Assembly: GCF_027532025.1 (NCBI RefSeq)
Contig: NZ_JAPZSY010000122.1
Span: forward strand, 1-39,589
Length of the DNA stretch: 39,589 nt
Direction: 5' to 3'
Source: Inhella sp.
Lineage (GTDB): Bacteria; Pseudomonadota; Gammaproteobacteria; Burkholderiales; Burkholderiaceae_C
Shown: piece after piece, positions 17,305-25,328 of the stretch
How the letters are laid out: every line of letters begins with the position of its first letter
How positions within the stretch are numbered: the stretch's first letter is position 1
Notes under the pieces: generated by a model
Database searches by the model: none
The model's input: the letters and a program-made list of their open reading frames with translations, nothing else
What the model was told of the DNA's origin: nothing
Made by a program: the position numbers and the translations under genes

Positions 17305-19170
17305 ATGGCCCTGTTGTCCCTCTCCCAAGCCCACCTGGCCTACGGCCACTGGCCCCTGCTCGACGCGGCAGATTTGTCCCTGGAGGCCGGCGAGCGCGTC
17401 GGTCTGATCGGCCGCAACGGCAGCGGCAAGAGCAGCCTGCTCAAGGTGCTCGCCGGGTTGGAGAAGCTCGACGACGGTCTGCTGCAACGCGAAAAGGGCG
17501 TGCGCATCGTCTACGTGCCGCAAGAGCCCGTGTTCGAGCGCAACGCCACGGTGTTCGAGGCCGTGTCCGAAGGCGTGGCCGAGGCCCGCGACCTGCGCGC
17601 CCGCTACGAGGCGCATGCGGAGGGCGACGACCTTGACGCCCTCCAAACGCGCATCGAACAGCTCGGCGGCTGGACCTGGGAGCAGCGCGTGGACGAGGCC
17701 TTGCACCGCCTGGCCCTGGACGGCGAGCGGCCCGTGGCCGAGCTCAGCGGCGGCTACAAGAAGCGCGTGGCCCTGGCCCAGGCCCTGGTAGCCCAGCCCG
17801 AGGTGCTGCTGCTGGACGAGCCGACCAACCACCTGGACCTGGACGCCATCCTCTGGCTGGAAGAGCTGCTGAAGAACTTCGAAGGCAGCCTGCTGGTCAT
17901 CACCCACGACCGCGCCTTTTTGGACGCGGTGTGCACCCGCATCGTCGAGCTGGACCGCGGCCAGTTGCGCGGCTACCCCGGCAACTTCGCCGCCTTCGAG
18001 GCCGCCAAGCAGCGCGAACTGGAGAACGAGGCCCTGGCCAACGCCCGCGCCGACAAGCTGCTGGCGCAAGAAGAGGTGTGGATCCGCAAGGGCGTGGAGG
18101 CCCGCCGCACGCGCTCGGTGGCGCGCATCGCCCGGCTGGTGAAGCTGCGCGAGGAGCACGCCCAGCGCCGCAATCTGCAGGGCAAGGCGCAGCTGCAGGT
18201 GGAGGTGGGCGAGCGCAGCGGCAAGCTGGTGGCCGAGCTGGACAACGTGCGCAAGGCCTTTGGCGAGCGCGTGATCGTCGACGGCCTGACCGCCACCTTC
18301 CTGCGCGGCGACAAGGTCGGCCTGATCGGCCCCAACGGGGCGGGCAAAACCACGCTGCTCAAGCTCATCCTGGGCGAACTGACGCCCGACAGCGGTCGCC
18401 TCCAAACCGGCACCCGCCTGACCGTGGCGCACTTCGACCAGATGCGCGCCGGCTTGGACCTAGACGCCACCCTGGCCGACACCATCAGCCCGGGCTCCGA
18501 GTTCGTGGAGGTGGGCGGCCATCGCCAGCACGTCAACAGCTACATGGTGAACTTCCTCTTCAGCCCGGCGCGCGCCAACAGCCCGGTGCGCACGCTCAGC
18601 GGCGGCGAACGCAACCGCCTGTTGTTGGCCCGCCTGTTCGCCCGGCCGGCCAACGTGCTGGTGCTGGACGAACCGACCAACGACCTGGACATCGAAACGC
18701 TCGACCTGCTGGAGGAGATGCTGATCGACTACCCCGGCACGGTGTTCTTGGTCAGCCACGACCGCCGCTTCCTGGACCGCGTGGTGACCAGCACCCTGGT
18801 GCACGAGGGCCCAGGGCGCTGGCGCGAGTTCGAGGGCAGCGTGCAAGACTGGTTGACCCAGTCGGCCCGCGCCGCCGCGGCCGACAAGGCCGCGAAGAAG
18901 GCCGAACCGCCGCCGGCGCCCGCCGCTGCGCCCGTTGCGCCGGCGGCGCCCAAGCGCAAGCTCAGCTACAAGGAGCAGCGCGAGTTGGAGGCCTTGCCCG
19001 GCCAGATCGCTGCGTTGGAGGCCGAACAGGCCCAGCTGCAAGCCCTGCTCAATGGCAGCGAGCTGTACACACAGGGCGCGGAGCGCATTGCCGAAGTGAC
19101 GCAGCGCGTCGCAGCCATCGACGACGAGTTGATGCGCTTGCTGGAGCGCTGGGAGGCGCTCAGCGCTTGA
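17305..19170 (+). CDS. uup: ABC-F family ATPase Uup
   Basis: A soluble duplicated ABC ATPase of the ABC-F class; Uup acts on ribosomes and nucleic-acid structures and affects transposon excision in E. coli. The 621-residue protein has two cassettes. The first has GRNGSGKSS, LSGGYKKR and LLLDEPTNHLD; the second has GPNGAGKTT, LSGGERNR and LVLDEPTNDLD. An Arg/Lys-rich interdomain linker separates them (VEARRTRSVARIARLVKL). After an Ala/Pro stretch, the C-terminal region KRKLSYKEQRELEALPGQI leads into the coiled coil that distinguishes Uup. GACAAT lies eight bases before the ATG. It is convergent with the receiver-domain gene; the two stops abut as TGATCA. Confidence 0.93.
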   Translation: MALLSLSQAHLAYGHWPLLDAADLSLEAGERVGLIGRNGSGKSSLLKVLAGLEKLDDGLLQREKGVRIVYVPQEPVFERNATVFEAVSEGVAEARDLRARYEAHAEGDDLDALQTRIEQLGGWTWEQRVDEALHRLALDGERPVAELSGGYKKRVALAQALVAQPEVLLLDEPTNHLDLDAILWLEELLKNFEGSLLVITHDRAFLDAVCTRIVELDRGQLRGYPGNFAAFEAAKQRELENEALANARADKLLAQEEVWIRKGVEARRTRSVARIARLVKLREEHAQRRNLQGKAQLQVEVGERSGKLVAELDNVRKAFGERVIVDGLTATFLRGDKVGLIGPNGAGKTTLLKLILGELTPDSGRLQTGTRLTVAHFDQMRAGLDLDATLADTISPGSEFVEVGGHRQHVNSYMVNFLFSPARANSPVRTLSGGERNRLLLARLFARPANVLVLDEPTNDLDIETLDLLEEMLIDYPGTVFLVSHDRRFLDRVVTSTLVHEGPGRWREFEGSVQDWLTQSARAAAADKAAKKAEPPPAPAAAPVAPAAPKRKLSYKEQRELEALPGQIAALEAEQAQLQALLNGSELYTQGAERIAEVTQRVAAIDDELMRLLERWEALSA

Positions 19171-19791
19171 TCAACGCTGGAGCTTGTGGGCCGGCACCAG
19201 GTCCTTGATGCCTTGCAATTGGGCCAATTGCTCGCCCTTGCTGATCACCACCGCCATCACATGGTGCAGCTTGCCGTCGAAGCGCACCGACTCACCCGCC
19301 CGAATGGGCGGAGGCAGCGGAGGCAGTTCGATGCGCCGCTGGTGACGGGCATCCAGCTTGCCCTGCGACTCCGCGTGCAAGCGCGCCGCCAGCTCGGGCC
19401 GCTCCTGGGCCAGGGCTTCCATGCTGGTTTGCAGCACCTTCTTCAAATCGTCGGCGTTGAACGGCTTCTTCAGCAGGAAGCGTGAACCCGTGGCCTGGGC
19501 GGCGGCTTCGATCTCGGGCGTGACCTGAAAGCTCATGAAGCCCACCCGGCAGGTCGGGTGACCGTTCCGGATGTGTTCGTACAGGGCCACGCCGGTCATG
19601 TCGGCCTTGCCGAACCAGTCGGTGATCAGGAAGTCGGGCGGCGCCTCCATGGCCTCGGTCAGGGCGCTGCCGGGGTCGCTGAAGCAGTGGATGGCCTCGG
19701 GTCGGAAGCCATAGCCTTCCAGCAAACGCCGGGCGAACACTTGTACCCCATCGAGGGGGTCGACCACGAAGAACTGCAGGGGCGCGAGCAT
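19171..19791 (-). CDS. response regulator with receiver domain and short unassigned C-terminus
   Basis: A 206-residue protein. Residues about 5-125 form a CheY-like receiver with the phospho-acceptor Asp58 (FLITDWFGKADMTG) and the conserved Lys109 (LLKKPF). The remaining 80 residues have a helix (LQTSMEALAQERPELAARL), a Pro-rich hinge (IELPPLPPP) and a beta-rich end (GESVRFDGKLHHVMAVVIS) that I cannot assign; it is not a common DNA-binding or diguanylate cyclase domain. The start at 19791 places the receiver at the N-terminus; the longer open frame to 19875 is ordinary intergenic sequence. No histidine kinase is in the window. It may act by protein contact. Confidence 0.82.
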   Translation of the reverse strand: MLAPLQFFVVDPLDGVQVFARRLLEGYGFRPEAIHCFSDPGSALTEAMEAPPDFLITDWFGKADMTGVALYEHIRNGHPTCRVGFMSFQVTPEIEAAAQATGSRFLLKKPFNADDLKKVLQTSMEALAQERPELAARLHAESQGKLDARHQRRIELPPLPPPIRAGESVRFDGKLHHVMAVVISKGEQLAQLQGIKDLVPAHKLQR

Positions 19792-19884
19792 GGGAGATGA
19801 CCTTGGGATCACCCTTGGATTATTCGCGCCGCTGCCCCCCTTGAGGGGGCGCCGGCGCGGAAGAAATACCGCCAATGCGGCATT

Positions 19885-21291
19885 TCAGGCCAAGTCCTGC
19901 CGCCGCGCGGCCAACGCCCGCCAAAACGCCGGGGCCTGGGCGCCCACGAAGTTCACGCGCATGTGCGTGCCGCCGCGTCGGTCGGGGTGGAACAGGCACT
20001 CGGGCGCCGTGCGAAAGCCGTCCAGCGCGAGCGCCTGTGCCAGGCGCTCGCTGTCCACGCCCGTGTCCAGCCAACCGAAGAGGCCTGCCGGCGGGCCGCT
20101 GAAGGCGCAGCCGGCTTGCTCGGCCAGGCGGCGGCAGCGCGTGCGCGCGCTCTCCAGGCGCTCGTTCAAACGCTCGGTGTGGCGGCGCAGGCCGCCGCGC
20201 TGCAGCAGCAGGGCCAGCGCCCGCTCGGTGATGGGCGAGCTGGCCAGCTGCTGCACCATCTTGCGCGCGGTCAGGCGCTCGATGGCCTCGCTCGGACCGG
20301 CCACGCAGCCCACGCGCAGGCCGGCGCCCAGCACCTTGGCGTAGCCGGTCACGTACAGGGTCCGGCGCAGCCCGTCCAGGGCCGACAAGCGGGGCAGGTG
20401 GGGCGGCGCAAAGCCGGCGTAGGTGTCGTCTTCCACCACCCAGCAGCGGCCGGGGCCGGCGGCTTCGGTGGCGCGCAACACCTCGTGGGCCTGCGCCAGG
20501 CTCAGCGACTGGCCGGTGGGGTTGTGCAGCACCGACACCGTCACGTACAGGCGCGGGCGGTGCTGCTGCGCCAGGCGCGCCAGCACGGCCAAGTCCGGCC
20601 CCTGGGCCGTGCGCGGCACGGGCAGCAGGCGCAGACCGGCTTGGGCCAGGCGCGCGTACTCGATGGGCCAGCCCGGGTCGTCCACCAGCACGGCGTCGCC
20701 CGGCTCGGCCAGGGTGTGGGCGATGAGGTCCAGCGCGTGCGTGGCGCCCACGGTGGTCAGCACCTGCGCCGGGCTGGCGTGCACACCCACGTCGGCCAAG
20801 CGGAGGGCCAGGGCCTCGCGCAGCTCGGCGTCGCCCTGCGGGTCGCCGTAGCGCAGCAGCAGGGCATCGTGCCCGGGGCCGGTGGCCTCGCGCAGCGCGC
20901 GCCGGATCAGCGCGGCGTCCAGCCACTCCACAGGCAAGGTGCCGTGCGCCGGGCTGGGCGTGGCCTCGCTGGTCATCAGGCTGCGCATCAAGGTCAGCGA
21001 GTCGTAGGGCACGGCCACGGGCGACGCCGGCGCGGCCGCTTGGCGGGCTGAGGGCGCGCGCTGCTCGCGCACGAAGAAGCCGCGCTTGTGCCGTGCTTCC
21101 ACCAGGCCCTGGGCCTGCAGGCGGTCGTACGCGGCCACCAGGGTGGAGGGGCTCACGCCCTGCTGCTTGGCGCCCTCGCGCACCGAGGGCAGGCGGGCGC
21201 CGGGCAGCAGCAGGCCGTGTTCGATGCGCCACGCCCAGTCCTGCGCCAAGCGCTGGGCCAGGGTCCCGTCTGTGTGGGCGGTCAAAGCCAT
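19885..21291 (-). CDS. MocR-type (GntR-aminotransferase) transcriptional regulator
   Basis: A 468-residue regulator of the MocR/PdxR group: an N-terminal GntR winged helix-turn-helix (residues about 8-78, with LAQRLAQDWAWRIEHGLLLPG and LPSVREGAKQQGVSPSTLVAAYDRLQ cut by convention) fused to a class I aminotransferase fold. The PLP-lysine lies in VTGYAKVLGAGLRVG, with VLHNPTGQ and EDDTYAGF upstream. Such proteins sense PLP or amino acids and often regulate a divergent gene. Here that gene is a LysE-type exporter 67 bp away, heading a long operon that itself contains an aminotransferase. The intergenic region carries ACAGA/TCTGT repeats that could be the operator. Ligand unknown. Confidence 0.92.
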   Translation of the reverse strand: MALTAHTDGTLAQRLAQDWAWRIEHGLLLPGARLPSVREGAKQQGVSPSTLVAAYDRLQAQGLVEARHKRGFFVREQRAPSARQAAAPASPVAVPYDSLTLMRSLMTSEATPSPAHGTLPVEWLDAALIRRALREATGPGHDALLLRYGDPQGDAELREALALRLADVGVHASPAQVLTTVGATHALDLIAHTLAEPGDAVLVDDPGWPIEYARLAQAGLRLLPVPRTAQGPDLAVLARLAQQHRPRLYVTVSVLHNPTGQSLSLAQAHEVLRATEAAGPGRCWVVEDDTYAGFAPPHLPRLSALDGLRRTLYVTGYAKVLGAGLRVGCVAGPSEAIERLTARKMVQQLASSPITERALALLLQRGGLRRHTERLNERLESARTRCRRLAEQAGCAFSGPPAGLFGWLDTGVDSERLAQALALDGFRTAPECLFHPDRRGGTHMRVNFVGAQAPAFWRALAARRQDLA

Positions 21292-21358
21292 ACAGATTGG
21301 CCTTCTGTCTTAATTTCTGTGCTGCAACTGTACTGCTGCTGGCGCCTATGCTGGGGGC
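21292..21358. promoter_or_regulatory. divergent control region between the MocR gene and the LysE operon
   Basis: The 67-bp gap contains an inverted repeat ACAGA-N7-TCTGT (21292-21296 and 21304-21308). A further TCTGT lies at 21316-21320 and CTGTA a little after it. TATGCT at 21347-21352 lies exactly six bases before the LysE ATG and is a candidate -10 element. Repeats of this kind are plausible MocR sites, but the motif for this regulator is unknown. Confidence 0.45.
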
Positions 21359-22009
21359 ATGACCGCCGAGTTGCTCCTGGCCTTCGCCCTGTTTGCCGTG
21401 GTGTCGTCCATCACGCCCGGCCCCAACAACCTGATGCTGCTGGCCTCGGGCGTGAACTTCGGCTTCCGAGCCACGGTGCCGCACATCCTGGGCATTGGCG
21501 CCGGATTCGCCGTCCTCTTGCTGGCCGTTGGCGGGGGCTTGGCCGCGTTGTTCGTGCGCTGGCCCTGGGTGCACGCCGGCTTGCAATGGGTGGGCGCGGC
21601 TTACTTGCTCTGGCTGGCCTGGCGTTTGGCACGATCCGGTGCGCCGACCGAGGGGCCCGCGGGGACGGCCGAGCCCCTGGGCTTTTGGGGTGCCGCCGCC
21701 TTTCAGTGGGTCAACCCCAAGGCTTGGATCATGGGCGTCACCGCTTTCACCACCTATGTGCAAGCGCCCAATGCGGGCACCGTGGCGGTCATGGCCGCGC
21801 TGTTTGCACTCATCAACCTGCCCTGCCTGTCCACTTGGGCCCTGCTGGGCAGCCGCCTGCGTGGCTGGATGACCGTGGGCTCGCGCCAGCGCGTTTTCAA
21901 CGCGCTGATGGGCGCCCTCTTGGTGCTCAGCCTGTGGCCCATGCTGCGCCAGCCTGAGCCGGCGCAACGCACAATCCACGCATCCATTTCAACGAGTTAC
22001 CGACCATGA
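21359..22009 (+). CDS. LysE/RhtB-family amino-acid exporter
   Basis: A 216-residue inner-membrane exporter of the LysE superfamily. The N-terminus carries the family signature SSITPGPNNLMLLASGVNFGFRATVPHILGI, interrupted here for length, and about six hydrophobic helices follow, with the conserved QWVNPKAWIMG in the middle. The ATG at 21359 has a -10-like TATGCT six bases before it and no Shine-Dalgarno. It is divergent from the MocR-type regulator, a common pairing for amino-acid exporters. It overlaps the aminotransferase gene by 4 nt (ATGA). The amino acid exported is unknown. Confidence 0.9.
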   Translation: MTAELLLAFALFAVVSSITPGPNNLMLLASGVNFGFRATVPHILGIGAGFAVLLLAVGGGLAALFVRWPWVHAGLQWVGAAYLLWLAWRLARSGAPTEGPAGTAEPLGFWGAAAFQWVNPKAWIMGVTAFTTYVQAPNAGTVAVMAALFALINLPCLSTWALLGSRLRGWMTVGSRQRVFNALMGALLVLSLWPMLRQPEPAQRTIHASISTSYRP

Positions 22010-23217
22010 ACACCCCCTGGACCCTGGCGAACCGTGCCGCGCGGATGAACCCGTCGATCATTCGCGAGATCCTCAAGGTCACCGAGAAGCCCGGCATCCT
22101 GTCCATGGCCGGTGGCCTGCCCAGCGCCGACACCTTCCCGGTCGAAGAGATCAAAGCCGCCTGCGAGCGCGTGCTGACCGACAGCCCCCGCGAGGCCCTG
22201 CAGTACGCCGCCAGCGAAGGCTTTGCCCCGTTGCGCGAGTGGGCCGCCGCGCGCGTCAAGCGCGAGATCGGCATCGACGCCACGCCCGACCAAGTGCTCG
22301 TCACCAGCGGCTCGCAGCAGGGCCTGGACCTCGTCGGCAAGATCTTGTGCGACGCCGGCGCCCCCGTGGCCGTGGAAACGCCCACCTACCTCGGCGCCCT
22401 GCAGGCCTTCACGCCCTACGAGCCCCTCTTCACCAGCTTGGACAGCGACCTGGAAGGGCCGCGCCCCGAGGCGATCCGCGCGCTGCCCACGCAAGCGCCC
22501 GGCACGCGCTTCATGTACTTGCTGCCCAACTACCAAAACCCCACCGGCCGCGTGATGAGCAACGCCCGCCGCGACGCGGTGATGGAAGCCGCCCGCGCCG
22601 TGAACGTGCCCGTGGTGGAAGACAACCCCTACGGCGACCTGTGGTTCGACGAGTCGCCGTTGCCCGCGCTGGGCAGCCGCTGGGCCGAGGGCAGCATCTA
22701 CCTGGGCAGCTTCAGCAAGATCCTCACGCCCGGCTTCCGCCTGGGCTACGTCATCGCCCCCAAGGCCCTGTACCCCAAGCTGCTGCAGGCCAAGCAAGCG
22801 GCCGACCTGCACACCCCCGGCTTCAACCAGCGGGTGGTTCACGAGGTCATCAAGGACGGCTTTCTCGACCGCCACATCCCCACCATCCGCGCCCGCTACA
22901 AGGCCAACCGCGACGCGATGGCCGAGGCGCTGCGCGTCCACCTGCCCGAGGGCTGCGATTGGCAGAGCCCCAAGGGCGGCATGTTCTTCTGGATCCGCCT
23001 GCCCGAAGGCTTGGACGCGATGGCCCTGCTGCCCACCGCGGTCGAGGCCAACATCGCCTACGTGCCGGGTGCAGCTTTCTACGCCGCCAACCCCGACCCG
23101 CGCGCGCTGCGCCTGAGCTTCGTGACGCTCACCCCCGAGAAGATCCACGAAGGCGTGGCCATCCTCGGCCGGGTGCTGAACGACGCGCTGAACGGCAGCC
23201 ACGCACCGACGCCGTGA
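22006..23217 (+). CDS. PLP-dependent class I/II aminotransferase (2-aminoadipate/LysN-like)
   Basis: A 403-residue fold-type I aminotransferase. The start (ILSMAGGLPSADTFP), the cofactor-stacking area (SGSQQGLDLVGK), NYQNPTGRVMS, EDNPYGDLWFD and the PLP-lysine Lys238 (GSFSKILTPGFRLGY) are all present. The C-terminal Arg region (ALRLSFVTLTPEKI) is also there. It is closest in style to 2-aminoadipate or broad-specificity LysN-like enzymes, which also resemble MocR C-terminal domains. It is joined by 4-nt overlaps to the exporter gene before it and to a small exported protein gene after it, so it is part of the same translationally coupled operon. Substrate is inferred only in general terms as an amino acid. 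Confidence 0.88.
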   Translation: MNTPWTLANRAARMNPSIIREILKVTEKPGILSMAGGLPSADTFPVEEIKAACERVLTDSPREALQYAASEGFAPLREWAAARVKREIGIDATPDQVLVTSGSQQGLDLVGKILCDAGAPVAVETPTYLGALQAFTPYEPLFTSLDSDLEGPRPEAIRALPTQAPGTRFMYLLPNYQNPTGRVMSNARRDAVMEAARAVNVPVVEDNPYGDLWFDESPLPALGSRWAEGSIYLGSFSKILTPGFRLGYVIAPKALYPKLLQAKQAADLHTPGFNQRVVHEVIKDGFLDRHIPTIRARYKANRDAMAEALRVHLPEGCDWQSPKGGMFFWIRLPEGLDAMALLPTAVEANIAYVPGAAFYAANPDPRALRLSFVTLTPEKIHEGVAILGRVLNDALNGSHAPTP

Positions 23218-23681
23218 GGCCCTGGCACGTCGCACTCATCGTGGCGCTGACCTGCGCCGCTGGCCTCGCGCAGGCGGGAGCCGCCACGCCGAGGGAAGCG
23301 ATGCAGGCTTACTTGGCCGATGAACTCAGTGGCGCCCGGTTGAGCAGCGAACGCTGGCGCCGCTTTATGGTCGATCGTGTGATGTCTGGTGAGGGCTACG
23401 ACGAGCCTGGGTGGGACGCGGTGGATCTGGTCAATGCGGCTCATGTGGGTCCGGTGACCTGCCGCGACGCAGGGCATTGCACGGCCGAGGTGCGTTTCGT
23501 GTTGGTGCCCGCGCAGATTGCGGCCGCTTCAGCGCAAGGCACCGCACCGCACCCTCAAGCCGGTGAACTGCGCGAGAGCTATGTCTTGATGCGCGCTGCC
23601 GACGGTTGGCGGGTGGCGACCTGGCCGCATGCCGACCCGCTGCCGCGTCCAAGGGTCACGCCCAAGGCCTGGCGGCGATGA
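23214..23681 (+). CDS. small exported protein of unknown function
   Basis: I do not recognise the family. The frame begins with GTG at 23214, overlapping the aminotransferase stop as GTGA, and encodes 155 residues. An N-terminal signal peptide is visible: RPWHVALIVALTCAAGLAQAGA, cut after AQA near residue 20. The mature part is small and has one Cys pair (VTCRDAGHCTAEV), which could form a disulfide in the periplasm, and an aromatic motif ESYVLMRAADGWRVATWPHA. That ending resembles small NTF2-like or lipoprotein-like domains in which a strand reads DGWRV. Its place inside an operon suggests a role tied to the same pathway, but nothing more can be said. Confidence 0.72.
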   Translation: MRPWHVALIVALTCAAGLAQAGAATPREAMQAYLADELSGARLSSERWRRFMVDRVMSGEGYDEPGWDAVDLVNAAHVGPVTCRDAGHCTAEVRFVLVPAQIAAASAQGTAPHPQAGELRESYVLMRAADGWRVATWPHADPLPRPRVTPKAWRR

Positions 23682-24127
23682 GCCTGCCGCCCGCGCGCGA
23701 TCTCGATGGCGGCCGCTACGCCATCCGCTTCGACGCGCTCGACGTCGACGCCGTTCACGCCATGCTCAGCCGCGCCTACTGGTGTCGCGGCATCCCGCGC
23801 GACACCGTGGCCAAGGCCATGGCCAACTCGCTGTGCGCCAGCCTGTACTGCGGCGACGCGCAAGTCGGCATCGCCCGCTGGGTGACCGACCGCGCCACCT
23901 TCGCCTACCTGTGCGACGTGTTCGTGCACGAAGACCACCGCGGCCTGGGCCTGGGCGATTGGCTGGTGGGCGAGGGCCTCAAGCACCCCGACCTGCAAGG
24001 CCTGCGCCGGCAGCTGCTGTTCACCGCCGATAGGCACCGCCTGTACGCCCGCCACGGCTTTGAACCCTTGGCCACGCCCGAGCGCGGCATGGAAATCGTT
24101 CGCCCCAACCTGTACCAGACCCCATGA
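23678..24127 (+). CDS. GNAT-family N-acetyltransferase
   Basis: A 149-residue acetyltransferase. The central strand CDVFVHEDHRGLGLGDWLV contains the acetyl-CoA loop R-G-L-G-L-G, and the C-terminal region (TADRHRLYARHGFEPL) has the aromatic Y-x-x-x-G-F typical of the fold. An N-terminal YWCRGIPRDTVAKAMANS segment is shared by a set of small bacterial GNATs. The ATG overlaps the upstream stop (ATGA) and its stop overlaps the PhzF-like start, so translation is coupled on both sides. Acceptor substrate unknown; an amino acid or amine is likely given the operon. Confidence 0.88.
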   Translation: MSLPPARDLDGGRYAIRFDALDVDAVHAMLSRAYWCRGIPRDTVAKAMANSLCASLYCGDAQVGIARWVTDRATFAYLCDVFVHEDHRGLGLGDWLVGEGLKHPDLQGLRRQLLFTADRHRLYARHGFEPLATPERGMEIVRPNLYQTP

Positions 24128-24966
24128 GCCGCCGCTACGCCGTCGTCGACGTCTTCACCGCCACGCCCCTGATGGGCAACCCGCTGGCCGTGGTGGTCGA
24201 CGGAGAGGGCCTGGACGAGGCCGCCATGCAGCGCTTGGCGCGTTGGACCAACTTGAGCGAGACCAGCTTCCTGCTGCCGCCCACGCCCGAGGGCCGAGCC
24301 GCCGGGGCCGATTACCGCGTGCGCATCTTCTCGCCCGGGCGCGAGCTCCCTTTCGCCGGCCACCCCACCTTGGGCAGCTGCTTCGCCTGGCTGCAGCACG
24401 GCGGGCAGCCCCAGGTTTCGGGCACGGTGGTGCAGGAGTGCGGCATTGGGCTCGTCACCGTGCGCCAAGGCGAGCGACTGGCCTTCAACGCGCCGCCGCT
24501 GCGCCGCACCTGTCCTGTCGAAGGGGAAGAGCGCCAGCAAGCGATCGACAGCCTGGGCCTGCGCGACGACGAGTTGTTGGACCTGCAGTGGATCGACAAC
24601 GGCCCCGGCTGGATGGGCGCGCGATTGGCCAGCGCCGAGCGCGTGCTGTCCCTGCGGCCTGACTTCGCGCGCATGCGCGGCCTGAAGCTCGGCGTCGTCG
24701 GCCCGCAGCCCGTGGGGAGCGACTGCGCCTTCGAGGTGCGCGCCTTCGTGCCCACCCTGGGCGTGCCGGAAGACCCGGTGACGGGCAGCCTGCAGGCCGG
24801 CCTGGCCCGCTGGCTCATCGGCGCCGGCCTGGCCCCCGAGCGCTATGTGGCCGCGCAAGGCCAAGCGCTTGGCCGCGCCGGTCGCGTTCATGTCGAGCGC
24901 GAGGGCGATGCCGTCTGGATTGGCGGTGACGTGCTGGCGCTCGTGCGCGGGGAGATCGCCCTTTGA
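24124..24966 (+). CDS. PhzF-family isomerase-like protein
   Basis: A 280-residue member of the PhzF/diaminopimelate-epimerase-like fold. The N-terminal half shows VDVFTATPLMGNPLAVV, the catalytic-position Glu46 (NLSETSFLLP) and FSPGRELPFAGHPTLGS. The C-terminal half has VRAFVPTLGVPEDPVTGSLQ, including the D-P-V-T-G-S motif. PhzF itself isomerises a phenazine precursor, but most bacterial homologues lie outside phenazine clusters and their substrates are unknown. No other phenazine gene is present here, so phenazine synthesis is not implied. It is linked by 4-nt overlaps to its neighbours. Confidence 0.92.
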   Translation: MSRRYAVVDVFTATPLMGNPLAVVVDGEGLDEAAMQRLARWTNLSETSFLLPPTPEGRAAGADYRVRIFSPGRELPFAGHPTLGSCFAWLQHGGQPQVSGTVVQECGIGLVTVRQGERLAFNAPPLRRTCPVEGEERQQAIDSLGLRDDELLDLQWIDNGPGWMGARLASAERVLSLRPDFARMRGLKLGVVGPQPVGSDCAFEVRAFVPTLGVPEDPVTGSLQAGLARWLIGAGLAPERYVAAQGQALGRAGRVHVEREGDAVWIGGDVLALVRGEIAL

Positions 24967-25322
24967 GCCGCCCCGTTCAGCGCTACACCGGCGCCTGCCA
25001 CTGCGGCGGCGTCCGCTTTGCCATCACCACCGACTTCCCCGAGCTGACGCAGTGCGACTGCTCGATGTGCAAGCGGCGCAGCGCCACCATGGTCAAGGTG
25101 CACGAGTCGGCCTTCGAGCTGTTGGCCGGCGCCGAACTGCTGACCGAGTACCAGTTCCACACCCACACCGCGCGGCACTTTTTCTGCAAGGTGTGCGGCA
25201 TTTACCCCTTCCACCGCAAGCGCGTCACGCCCGACACCTTCGGCATCAACGTGGCCTGCCTCGACGACTTCGACCCCACCGGCATCCCCCTGCGCCAAGC
25301 GGTGGGCGCCGCGATGCCCTGA
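24963..25322 (+). CDS. GFA-family (CENP-V/GFA) zinc protein
   Basis: A 119-residue protein with the cysteine pattern of the glutathione-dependent formaldehyde-activating (GFA) family: C12-H-C14-G-G, C31-x-C33-x-x-C36, and C75-K-V-C78-G. These bind one or two zinc ions. The start is TTG at 24963, overlapping the PhzF-like stop as TTGA; no ATG fits before the first zinc motif. Most GFA proteins are not proven to act on formaldehyde, so the name marks the fold only. The gene sits near the end of the coupled LysE-aminotransferase operon, 6 bp before the AlaX-like gene. Confidence 0.88.
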   Translation: MSRPVQRYTGACHCGGVRFAITTDFPELTQCDCSMCKRRSATMVKVHESAFELLAGAELLTEYQFHTHTARHFFCKVCGIYPFHRKRVTPDTFGINVACLDDFDPTGIPLRQAVGAAMP

Positions 25323-25328
25323 CCGACC

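Noticed and set aside
24124-24966. Phenazine biosynthesis suggested by the PhzF-like gene
   Set aside because: No other phenazine gene is present and most PhzF-like proteins lie outside such clusters.
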